From NCBI GenBank assembly GCA_963711215.1, contig CAVQDH010000005.1, positions 310,001-374,000 on the forward strand: DNA of 64,000 nt, in the 5' to 3' direction. The translations under genes were made by a program, and so were the position numbers. The notes under the pieces are model-generated. The model did not search any database and had not been told where the DNA came from. It saw only the letters and a program-made list of their open reading frames with translations. Position 1 is the first letter of the stretch; every line of letters starts with the position of its first letter. Of this stretch, positions 1-11,125 are shown piece after piece. The stretch is from WHUA01 sp963711215 (GTDB lineage: Bacteria > Pseudomonadota > Alphaproteobacteria > UBA8366).

Positions 1-482
1 TGGGAAGAGATCTCGAGCTTCTCCTGCAGGGACGCGTTCTGCGTGATCATCTTCTGGGTATTTTCAGCCAGGACCTTCACGACCCGTCCGATCGCCTTCG
101 GATCGGTCAGTCCCGCCAGCGAGCCAACGCTGTTGGCGAGCGCCGTGCTGTAGACCTCGGCGTCGTCGTTGGCCTGGCTGACGGCGCTGAGGACGTCGTC
201 CAGCATGCTGGAGAGATCCTGACCGGCCTCGAAAACCGCCAGATCCCGTTGCTGCTGGCCGAGAAATTCTTCGTAGATTTCGCTGAGCGCGGACGCCACG
301 ACCGCGCCGGGCTGCGCCAGAAGCTCATCCAGCGCCTTGTTCAGCTTGAGGTCTTTCTTGCTGGAATAGGCATACCACAGCGCAAAGTTCTGCGGTGTCG
401 CCGGCAAACCCTGCTCGCCCATCAAGCGCATTGCCGCCGACGAATATGCCGCCGCCGTGGTCAAATCATCTGCAAGAGTCAC
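1..482 (-). CDS. Diguanylate cyclase, N-terminal part (runs off window edge)
   Basis: The first 160 residues are visible; the gene continues beyond base 1. The protein would synthesise cyclic di-GMP if the missing part carries a GGDEF domain. The visible part has the N-terminal signature found before GGDEF domains in alphaproteobacterial cyclases of the DgcB/VdcA type: a segment reading GLPATPQNFALWYAY (about residues 20-34), followed by a helical, acidic and glutamine-rich region suited to coiled-coil dimerisation. No signal peptide or membrane helix is seen. The GTG start is chosen because GAGG lies 7 bases upstream. The GGDEF catalytic domain itself is not in the window, so the enzymatic call rests on the N-terminal family match. 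Confidence 0.6.
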   Translation of the reverse strand, partial: MTLADDLTTAAAYSSAAMRLMGEQGLPATPQNFALWYAYSSKKDLKLNKALDELLAQPGAVVASALSEIYEEFLGQQQRDLAVFEAGQDLSSMLDDVLSAVSQANDDAEVYSTALANSVGSLAGLTDPKAIGRVVKVLAENTQKMITQNASLQEKLEISS

Positions 483-641
483 TGCAGGCCCTCTGATTCC
501 AGCCCCCACCCTGCCGAGGGCGGTTGGAATACGTTTGCTGAACCTGTTCGTAAGCGATCTTGTTTAAGAAACTTTTAACCGCCGCGATTGAATAGAGAAT
601 AATGTTTTCAATCGCTTATAAGCTACCTCAGCCGTTGCGGA

Positions 642-1124
642 TTACTTGCGGCGCATTCCCAGCACCCGGCCTGCACCCGGGGGCAGGGCAAGGGCCGCGT
701 GTGCGTCCATGACTTGCCCGAGCCGTCCTGTGATAACGTCGCTCATCCGCCCGACACGCCGGGTGGAAAGGTCTATGTGCAGCGACAGGAGCTCGTTCGT
801 CGCGGCCAAATACCCCTGCTCGGCGTGATACATGCTATGGAAGTAGCGGAATTTGCGGTCATCGAATTCAAGCAGCTGGGTCGTAAACCGGAGCGGATCC
901 CCCTCGACCATTTCGCGAATGTAGGTAACGTTCATATCCGCGACGAAGGTCGTGACATCGGCCTTCGCCTTATAGGCATGATCGAGCCCGATATAGTCGA
1001 GGAAGGCATCGGTGGCGTGGTCAAAGGCCAGCACGTAATACGCCACGTTCATATGGCCGTTGTAATCGATCCACTCCGGCAGCACGCGACCGGAATGAAG
1101 CTCGAGAGGGGCAGGTATGGACAT
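642..1124 (-). CDS. Acyl-CoA thioesterase family protein (hot-dog fold)
   Basis: A 160-residue cytosolic protein of the 4-hydroxybenzoyl-CoA thioesterase-like family, predicted to hydrolyse an acyl-CoA thioester. The N-terminal WIDYNGHMN motif (about residues 18-26) is the hot-dog active-site loop of the FadM/YbgC-like group, and residues 60-130 contain the expected beta-rich core. Its closest resemblance is to short thioesterases beside carnitine degradation genes, but no such genes are here, so the substrate is unknown. The ATG at 1124 is preferred to an upstream in-frame extension because family proteins begin just before the WxDxNGH motif. It sits between metH and the cyclase gene, all on the minus strand. 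Confidence 0.75.
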   Translation of the reverse strand: MSIPAPLELHSGRVLPEWIDYNGHMNVAYYVLAFDHATDAFLDYIGLDHAYKAKADVTTFVADMNVTYIREMVEGDPLRFTTQLLEFDDRKFRYFHSMYHAEQGYLAATNELLSLHIDLSTRRVGRMSDVITGRLGQVMDAHAALALPPGAGRVLGMRRK

Positions 1125-1267
1125 GGCGGGAACCCTGGTGACGAATTTCGGCGATTGGCGAGATCCGGGCCGCGGGGCGCGCTGAGTCCCGGCACCGAGC
1201 CGCAGCTTCGGACGTCGCATCCGTTACGCGATGACCGTCCGGCGCGCAAGCCGTAAGGCGCCGAGAC

Positions 1268-4972
<3,705 letters not shown>

Positions 4973-4984
4973 CGTCTCGTCCCG

Positions 4985-5851
4985 TCAGGCGGCTTGCTCG
5001 GCGCGCGGCCGAACGCCGAGGCGCCAGCAGATCGCCTTGGTCAGCGCAGCGCGATTGAGCGTGTAAAAATGAAAGTGGTCGACCCCCTCGCGCAGGAGCC
5101 CCTCGCACTGCTCCACCGCGACGGTTCCGGCAATCAGATTGCGCGTTTCCGGGTCATGGTCGAGGCCGTCGAACAGGTCGGCAAGACGCGACGGCACCGA
5201 GGCGCCGCATTGCTGGCTGAACTGCACGACCCGCGCGAAATTGGTCACCGGAAGGATGCCCGGCACGACGGGCACCGTGATGCCCGCGGCCACGGCGCGG
5301 TCGCGGAAGCGCAGGAAATCGGTGTTTTCGAAGAAATACTGGGTAATCGCACGGTTGGCGCCGTTGTCGATCTTGCACTTGAGATTCTCGATATCCGCTT
5401 CGAGCGACAGTGAATCGGGATGGCATTCGGGATAGGCCGCCACGGAGATGTCGAAATCCGCGATCTTCCGCAAGCCGGCGACCAGCGCCGCCGCGTTTTC
5501 ATACCCTTCCGGATGCGGCGCGTACGACCCCTGCCCCTTCGGCGCATCGCCCCGCAGGGCGACGATCTGGCGGATACCGACCTCCCACCAGGATCGGGCC
5601 AGAAGATCGACATCCGCCCGCGAGGCGCCGACACAGGTCAAATGCGCCGCCGGGGGAATTGCGGTTTCCGCGTGGATGCGGCGGACGATCCGGTCGGTGC
5701 GCTCACGCGTCGAGCCGCCCGCCCCATAAGTGACGGAAAAGAACGCCGGCGCGAGCGGTGCCAGCAATTCGATCACCTGCCACAGCTTCTCTTCGGATTT
5801 GACATCCTGCGGCGGGAAGAACTCGAAGCTCACTTTGGGTGCTTTTGCCAT
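4985..5851 (-). CDS. metF: 5,10-methylenetetrahydrofolate reductase
   Basis: A 288-residue flavoprotein that reduces 5,10-methylenetetrahydrofolate to 5-methyltetrahydrofolate for MetH. Family motifs are SFEFFPP near the N-terminus, VTYGAGGSTR (FAD/folate site), HLTCVG and QYFFE. The ATG at 5851 starts the canonical MAKAPKVSFEFF segment; a longer in-frame reading would extend into the preceding gene. It lies 5 bases after sahR and 12 bases before metH, so the three genes form one operon. Regulation is probably through the palindrome upstream of sahR. Confidence 0.97.
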   Translation of the reverse strand: MAKAPKVSFEFFPPQDVKSEEKLWQVIELLAPLAPAFFSVTYGAGGSTRERTDRIVRRIHAETAIPPAAHLTCVGASRADVDLLARSWWEVGIRQIVALRGDAPKGQGSYAPHPEGYENAAALVAGLRKIADFDISVAAYPECHPDSLSLEADIENLKCKIDNGANRAITQYFFENTDFLRFRDRAVAAGITVPVVPGILPVTNFARVVQFSQQCGASVPSRLADLFDGLDHDPETRNLIAGTVAVEQCEGLLREGVDHFHFYTLNRAALTKAICWRLGVRPRAEQAA

Positions 5852-5856
5852 GGCGA

Positions 5857-6834
5857 TCACGTCCGCGCTTCGATCGCCGCCGCCGGAGCGCCTGCCCGTG
5901 CAGGCGCGCCGTCGCGTGTCGCCGACCAGAGACATACGGTCAGCGGATCACCGGGCAAACGAACGGTTCGTCCCGGGGAAAGCCTCGCCGCCTTGAACCA
6001 CGACATGACCTCGCCGTCTTCGAAGCCGAGCCAACGATGCGCGTGCTCGGTCCGCAGCCTCTCTTCCTCATGCGGGGCGAAATCGACGACGACCAGCCGG
6101 CCGCCCGGATCGAGGAAGCGCGCGGCTTCCTTCACGGCGGCACCCGGATTCTCCGCATAATGCAGAACGAGGTGGAAGGTGACCGCGTCGAAGCTTTCGT
6201 GCGTGAGCGGCAGCTGGTTCATGTCGCCATAGCGTACATGGCAGTTCCGCAGACCGAGCTTGTCGAGATTCACGCGGGCGACCGCCAGCATCTCCCGTGA
6301 CAGGTCGATCCCGACCCCGCGATCGATATCGTTGCCGAAAATTTCCAGCATGCGTCCGGTGCCGGTGCCGATATCAAGCAGTCCATGGACCTCGCGCCGG
6401 GGTACCAGCGACAGCAACGCGCGCTCGACCTCTTCGTCATTGATATAGAGCTTGCGAATGCCGTCCCATTCGCCGGCATTGCGCCGGAAGAAGGAGGATG
6501 CGACGTCGGCGCGCAATTGCTTCACCGACTCAAGGCGTTCCAGGTCGCGCGCCACGATATCGGTACCGTCGGGAATGAAGCCGACCAGGCCGTGGGCCAG
6601 CCCGGCCGCCGCGCCGGTATCCGACAGGCGGTAGAAGGCCCAGGTGCCCTCGCGCAGGCGCTGCAGCAGTCCCGCCTCTACGAGAACCTTGAGATGACGG
6701 GAAACGCGCGGCTGGCTCTGGCCCAGGATAGCCGTCAGGTCGCTCACGGTCAGCTCGCCGCGGGCGCATAGGGCTAGAATCCGCAATCGCGTCGGCTCGG
6801 CCGCCGCCCGCAATCCTTGAAGCAATTGATCCAT
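5857..6834 (-). CDS. sahR: ArsR-family regulator fused to a SAM-methyltransferase domain (SahR type)
   Basis: A 325-residue fusion protein. Residues 1-95 are an ArsR winged helix-turn-helix domain (RAAAEPTRLRIL, then the recognition segment SQPRVSRHL). Residues 130-300 are a class I methyltransferase-like domain with the glycine-rich DIGTGTGRML loop and the conserved GGRLVVVD strand. Proteins of this architecture next to metF-metH belong to the SahR group, which sense S-adenosylhomocysteine and repress methionine-cycle genes; this is family knowledge, not shown here. No metal-binding Cys box typical of arsenic sensors is visible. The ATG at 6834 is preferred to an upstream GTG at 6852 because family proteins start immediately before the helix containing LLQGLRAAAEP. 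The gene is probably autoregulated. Confidence 0.85.
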   Translation of the reverse strand: MDQLLQGLRAAAEPTRLRILALCARGELTVSDLTAILGQSQPRVSRHLKVLVEAGLLQRLREGTWAFYRLSDTGAAAGLAHGLVGFIPDGTDIVARDLERLESVKQLRADVASSFFRRNAGEWDGIRKLYINDEEVERALLSLVPRREVHGLLDIGTGTGRMLEIFGNDIDRGVGIDLSREMLAVARVNLDKLGLRNCHVRYGDMNQLPLTHESFDAVTFHLVLHYAENPGAAVKEAARFLDPGGRLVVVDFAPHEEERLRTEHAHRWLGFEDGEVMSWFKAARLSPGRTVRLPGDPLTVCLWSATRDGAPARAGAPAAAIEART

Positions 6835-6852
6835 CGATATAATCCAGGCCAC

Positions 6853-7245
6853 TGGCCAAAAGTCACTGAAGATATGATTTCTTATATAAAGATATCTTTA
6901 TATTGTAAAGTAAAAATCCGTGAATTCCCACAAAAGCGCGGGCAGGGACTCAAATCGGCATAACCGGCCCTGCGGCGACCGGCCTCCTCTAGAGATGTAT
7001 ATGCAACACCTTTGCATTGAACTATCAGACACATGATGGGTCGCATATGGTTTTTTAACAGTCGCTGTGTTACGAAATTGATAAGTGTTAATTTGCCTGC
7101 GCGCTAAAACGCGGCCGTTGGAAGCAAGGAAACAGAGGATCCGTCAAACGCATCGGCGTGGACGGATTAATTTATGGGGTAGATCGCCATTCGGCGCGCT
7201 GCCAAGATGGTGTCCGGTTTCGGCGCCGCGTGACGTAGGAATGGG
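6853..7245. other. Divergent intergenic region between sahR and mlaA
   Basis: About 390 bases with no convincing coding frame. The left part is AT-rich and carries the 20-bp palindrome. The right part, ahead of mlaA, has several short AT-rich patches, including a seven-T run near 7050, that could hold promoter elements, but I cannot identify a clear -35/-10 pair. No RNA gene or riboswitch fold is recognised. Confidence 0.5.
6884..6903. promoter_or_regulatory. Perfect 20-bp palindrome, probable SahR operator
   Basis: The arms ATATAAAGAT and ATCTTTATAT are exact reverse complements with no spacer. The site lies 50 bases upstream of the sahR start and inside the only AT-rich stretch of the divergent region between sahR and mlaA. 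A perfect two-fold site is what a dimeric ArsR-type repressor would bind. Assignment to SahR is inferred from position and symmetry. Confidence 0.65.
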
Positions 7246-8079
7246 GTGGTGGAGTTGCTGGGCAGAGATTCGCGCAAGCGCTTGATGCTGTTTGCTGCTG
7301 CGATACTGGTCGTGGCGGCGGTTTCGGGCTGCGCTAGCGCCCCGAAGACGGCGGGTGATACGACCGAGGACGTCTCGGACCCGATCGAGCCGGTCAACCG
7401 CGTCATCTTCGATTTCAACATGTTCTTGGACCGCACGGTCATGCGGCCGGTGACACGGTTCTACGTCAATTACGTGCCGGAAGCGTTCCGGATGTCGATC
7501 CGCAACGTTCTCGAGGTGCTGAATACGCCGATCGTCATGATGAACGAGCTGCTGCAGGGCGATGTCGACCGTTTCATGCAGACCGCCGGACGCCTTACCG
7601 TGAATGTCGTGGCCGGCCTGGGCGTGCTGGATGTCGCCGGCGAAAAGGCGCCGCCGCTTGACGAAGACTTCGGTCAGACGCTCGCGGTATGGGGCGCGCC
7701 GAGCGGTCCCTACCTGATGCTGCCGCTGCTCGGGCCGTCGACCATCCGGGACGCGATCGGAAAGGGTGTCGATTCCGTCGCCGATCCGTCGCCTATTCTG
7801 ATTTCACATTATGAGTCCGATCAGACGTCCTACCTGTTCAGCGGCACACGCTTCGTCGCCGGCGCCCTGGACAAGCGATCGCGAATCCTGGGCGAGCTCG
7901 AAGAACTGGAACGGACGTCGCTCGACTTCTATGCGACGGTGCGCAGTCTCTACATTCAGAAGCGGCGCGATGATATCCGCAATGGCGGAACCGGCGAGCC
8001 GGTGCCGATACCGGAGATCTCATTCGATCGCGACAATTCGACCCAGGCGACGCAGGCGAGCGCAACGCAGGCCCATTGA
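7246..8079 (+). CDS. mlaA: MlaA (VacJ) family outer-membrane lipoprotein
   Basis: A 277-residue lipoprotein that removes mislocalised phospholipids from the outer leaflet of the outer membrane, feeding the Mla pathway. The N-terminal signal has a lipobox AVSGC near residue 27. The core has the family motifs DPIEPVNRVIFDFN (about 45-58), then GLLDVA-like and PLLGPSTIRDAIG segments. The C-terminal tail is rich in Gln, Ala and Thr. The GTG start follows the purine-rich AGGAATGGG. Other Mla genes are not in the window. It converges with ettA. Confidence 0.93.
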   Translation: MVELLGRDSRKRLMLFAAAILVVAAVSGCASAPKTAGDTTEDVSDPIEPVNRVIFDFNMFLDRTVMRPVTRFYVNYVPEAFRMSIRNVLEVLNTPIVMMNELLQGDVDRFMQTAGRLTVNVVAGLGVLDVAGEKAPPLDEDFGQTLAVWGAPSGPYLMLPLLGPSTIRDAIGKGVDSVADPSPILISHYESDQTSYLFSGTRFVAGALDKRSRILGELEELERTSLDFYATVRSLYIQKRRDDIRNGGTGEPVPIPEISFDRDNSTQATQASATQAH

Positions 8080-8164
8080 TCCACTGGCGATTTGGGCTGG
8101 GCAGCAACGTCCGGCTGACGCGAACGCTACCGGCCCGGATTTTCTTTCCAGCTAAGAGACGTGA

Positions 8165-9844
8165 TTAACGCGTCAACGGCTTGTACTTGATGCGATGCGG
8201 CTGATCCGCCTCCGCGCCCAGGCGTTTGTGGCGATCCACTTCATAATCGCCGTAGTTTCCTTCGAACCACATCACCTCGCTGTCGCCCTCGAACGCCAGG
8301 ATATGCGTCGCAATCCTGTCGAGGAACCAGCGGTCGTGGCTCGTTACCAGCGCGCAGCCGGCGAATTCGAGCAAAGCCTCTTCCAGCGCGCGCAAAGTGT
8401 CGACATCCAGATCGTTGGTCGGCTCGTCGAGCATCAGCACGTTCGAGCCGGACCGCAACAGCTTGGCCAGGTGCACGCGATTCCGCTCGCCGCCTGACAA
8501 TTGCCCGACCTTCTTCTGCTGATCGGACCCGCGGAAATTGAACGCCCCGACATAGGCCCGGCTCTGCATTTTCCGCTTCCCGAGAAGGATTTCGCTCTCT
8601 CCCTGGCTGATCTCCTCCCAGACCGTCTTGCCCGCCTCCAGCGAGTCGCGCGACTGGTCCACATAGCCCAGCTTCACGGTGTCGCCGACCCTGAGCGTCC
8701 CGGAGTCCGGCTTCTCTTTTCCGGAGATCATGTTCATCAGTGTCGTCTTACCGGCACCGTTCGGCCCGATGATCCCGACGATGCCGCCGGGCGGCACCTT
8801 GAAGCTGAGATCCTCGATCAGCAGGTGATTGCCGTAGCCCTTGCGCAGATGCTCGGCCTCGATCACCAGATCGCCGAGCCGCGGCCCGGGCGGGATGATG
8901 ATCTGCGCCGTATCCGGGGCGCGGTCGTCGCTCTCCGCGAGCAGCTTCTCGTAGGCGGTGATACGCGCCTTGGCCTTGGCCTGCCGCGCCCGCGGGCTCG
9001 CGCTGATCCAGTCGCGCTCCCGTGCGATGGTGCGAAGCCGTGACGTCTCCTCGCGCTGTTCCTGCTCCAGCCGCTTCTGCTTCTGTTCCAGCCAGGCGGA
9101 ATAATTGCCTTCGTAGGGAATGCCGCGGCCGCGGTCGAGCTCGAGAATCCAGCCGGTGACGTTATCGAGGAAATACCGGTCATGGGTGACCATGACCACG
9201 GTGCCTGCATATTCCCGAAGATGCCGCTCCAGCCACGCCACCGAGGCGGCGTCGAGATGATTGGTCGGCTCGTCCAGCAGCAACAGGTCCGGCTTGCGGA
9301 GCAGCAGCCGGCAGAGCGCGACACGGCGACGCTCGCCGCCGGACAGCGTCTCCACGGTGCGGTCGCCCGGCGGGCAACGCAGCGCGTCCATGGCAATTTC
9401 AACCGTCCGGCCAAGATCCCAGGCATCGGCCGCATCGATCTTTTCTTGCAGGGCCGCTTGCTCGTCGATCAAAGCGGTCATCTCGTCGGGATCGGTGACC
9501 TCGCCGAGCTTCATGCTGACCGCCTCGAACCGGTCGACCAGCGCCTTCTGTTCAGCGAGGCCCTCAAGAACGTTTTCCTCGACATTCTTGGCCGGATCGA
9601 GATGCGGCTCTTGTTCGAGCAAGCCCATCGTGACGCCGTCGGCCGCCCAGGCCTCGCCCGTGAAGTCGGTATCGATTCCCGCCATGATGCGCAACAGCGT
9701 CGACTTGCCGGCGCCGTTATAGCCGAGGACGCCGATTTTCGCGCCGGGGAGAAAGGCAAGGGTGACGTTCTCGAGCACCTTCCGGCCGCCAGGGTAGGCT
9801 TTCGTCATGTCCCGCATGACGAAAATGTATTGATAGGAAGCCAT
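8165..9844 (-). CDS. ettA: Energy-dependent translational throttle protein EttA (ABC-F ATPase)
   Basis: A 559-residue ABC-F protein that binds the ribosomal E site and gates translation according to ATP/ADP level. It has two ATPase domains: Walker A GYNGAGKST with LSGGERRRVAL and LLLDEPTNHLD, then Walker A GPNGAGKTT with LSGGERNRVHL and MLDEPTNDLD. The linker between them and the arm-like insert in the first domain are of EttA type; there are no membrane segments. The second of two close ATG codons is chosen because GAGAGG is 6 bases upstream of it. It is transcribed alone, converging with mlaA. Confidence 0.95.
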   Translation of the reverse strand: MASYQYIFVMRDMTKAYPGGRKVLENVTLAFLPGAKIGVLGYNGAGKSTLLRIMAGIDTDFTGEAWAADGVTMGLLEQEPHLDPAKNVEENVLEGLAEQKALVDRFEAVSMKLGEVTDPDEMTALIDEQAALQEKIDAADAWDLGRTVEIAMDALRCPPGDRTVETLSGGERRRVALCRLLLRKPDLLLLDEPTNHLDAASVAWLERHLREYAGTVVMVTHDRYFLDNVTGWILELDRGRGIPYEGNYSAWLEQKQKRLEQEQREETSRLRTIARERDWISASPRARQAKAKARITAYEKLLAESDDRAPDTAQIIIPPGPRLGDLVIEAEHLRKGYGNHLLIEDLSFKVPPGGIVGIIGPNGAGKTTLMNMISGKEKPDSGTLRVGDTVKLGYVDQSRDSLEAGKTVWEEISQGESEILLGKRKMQSRAYVGAFNFRGSDQQKKVGQLSGGERNRVHLAKLLRSGSNVLMLDEPTNDLDVDTLRALEEALLEFAGCALVTSHDRWFLDRIATHILAFEGDSEVMWFEGNYGDYEVDRHKRLGAEADQPHRIKYKPLTR

Positions 9845-10013
9845 CCACATCCTCTCTTCAGGAAAAGATAGGGCGAGCGCCTTACTGCGGCCATGCCCCC
9901 GCGCGAGCGGCTGCTTACATAACGCGTGCGCTACGCGGGTTCAATGAGTCTGATCGGGGAGTCTGATCGGGCGGCCCGCCCGCCGGGAAGACAAAGCCGG
10001 CGGCCCCAAATGG

Positions 10014-10643
10014 CTAGCCGGGCTGCGCGGCGACCGCCTCGACGTCGAGGTCACGGCGCAGATTGCGGCGAATCTCGTGCCAACGGAACCGCATCGAGTT
10101 CTTAACGATTTCAGTATCATATTGCTTCAATTCATCGACGATCGGCGCCCATTCGACCAGGGCGTCCGGACTCTCGCAAAATGGCTGCTCGTCATCGGTT
10201 ATCGCGGCCCAATCCGTCTTTTGCAGTCGAGCCTGGACATGCCGTACGCCCTCCGGAAAGGCAGGACCCGCATCCGGCGGCGTGCCGACCGACGCCAGGG
10301 CTCCGTCCACTGCAGCCCTTATCAGGCTCGTGACCCGTTCCGCCGGCAACTGCCCATCCCGATAAATGACGGCGCCGGCATAGACGGCAAGGTCCGCAAG
10401 ACATGCGAGCCAGATCTGCCATTTCGCGACATTGAGCGCGTTGATGAAATCATCGTTCTGAAACATCTCCAGATATCGCGTTCCCGCGCGGGTTCTGAGG
10501 TAGCCATAGAGCGACGTCTGCGCGACATGGCTCGCGCGGGTTTCGAGGAATTGCTTCAACCCCTCGACATCTTCGATTGGCGCGCTACGGCCCCGACCCG
10601 ACATGCCCAAATAATCGGCGAGCCACGCCGCAATAGACGTCAT
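10014..10643 (-). CDS. Conserved-looking protein of unknown function
   Basis: A 209-residue soluble protein that I do not recognise (214 residues if the upstream ATG at 10658 is used). It has no signal peptide or membrane helix. The sequence is mainly helical, with an aromatic-rich segment (about 50-90) containing YGYLRTRAGTRYLEMF and a Trp/Cys-rich WQIWLACLADLAVYAG stretch, then an acidic region ending in an Arg-rich helix. Codon use matches its neighbours, and the frame is open through its length, supporting a real gene. It stands alone between ettA and the divergent transporter operon. Confidence 0.6.
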   Translation of the reverse strand: MTSIAAWLADYLGMSGRGRSAPIEDVEGLKQFLETRASHVAQTSLYGYLRTRAGTRYLEMFQNDDFINALNVAKWQIWLACLADLAVYAGAVIYRDGQLPAERVTSLIRAAVDGALASVGTPPDAGPAFPEGVRHVQARLQKTDWAAITDDEQPFCESPDALVEWAPIVDELKQYDTEIVKNSMRFRWHEIRRNLRRDLDVEAVAAQPG

Positions 10644-10768
10644 GATTTTAAGTGACATCGATGCACTCGCCGAATCGGATTTGTTTTCTGACGTTAACTA
10701 GTTGCACAACTAAACATGATGGCTTTTTTCGCAATATGGGTTACCCTTTTAATGCCCTATTGCCCATT

Positions 10769-10806
10769 TCTCGCGCACTTAGCGCAGTTATGTGGTGTGC
10801 GCGAGA
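10769..10806 (+). repeat. Inverted repeat in the leader of the DUF4212-symporter operon
   Basis: Ten-base arms TCTCGCGCAC (10769-10778) and GTGCGCGAGA (10797-10806) are exact reverse complements separated by 18 bases. The element ends 42 bases before the chosen start of the DUF4212 gene. It could be a binding site in DNA or a hairpin in the mRNA leader. No T-run follows, so it is not a standard terminator. A smaller repeat, TAGTTG-CA-CAACTA, lies at 10699-10712. Confidence 0.5.
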
Positions 10807-10848
10807 CTGGCCGGCAGGGTCGGTAAATCGATGGGGAGGAAAATAAGA

Positions 10849-11112
10849 ATGTCGATATCCACTTCCGACAGAGAGAGACATTGGGCGCGAACCCGTTCGC
10901 TGATGATCATTCATCTCGTGATCTGGTTCATCTTTTCGTTCGTCGTGCACTGGTTTGCTTCGTACCTGAATCATTTTTCGGTCTTTGATTTCCCGTTGGG
11001 CTTCTACATGGCGGCACAGGGATCGCTGATCGTTTTCGTCGTTCAGCTCTTCGTGTTCGTGTGGCAGCAGGACAGGATCGACCGCGAATGCGGCATGGCT
11101 GAAGAAGACTAG
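10849..11112 (+). CDS. DUF4212 small membrane subunit of a sodium:solute symporter
   Basis: An 87-residue membrane protein with two hydrophobic helices (roughly residues 17-38 and 45-72) and a short acidic C-terminus. The length, the RHWARTRSLM start and the position immediately before a large symporter gene fit the DUF4212 family, small partners of acetate-type symporters. The ATG at 10849 is chosen because GGAGG lies 9 bases upstream; an earlier ATG at 10831 is upstream of that site. The symporter starts 13 bases downstream, so the two are co-translated. Its role is presumed assembly or regulation of the transporter. Confidence 0.85.
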   Translation: MSISTSDRERHWARTRSLMIIHLVIWFIFSFVVHWFASYLNHFSVFDFPLGFYMAAQGSLIVFVVQLFVFVWQQDRIDRECGMAEED

Positions 11113-11125
11113 GGGGAGCGAAACC

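Noticed and set aside
6853..7245. A SAM or cobalamin riboswitch ahead of the methionine operon
   Set aside because: No helix pattern or conserved box of either class is recognisable; the palindrome explains regulation better.
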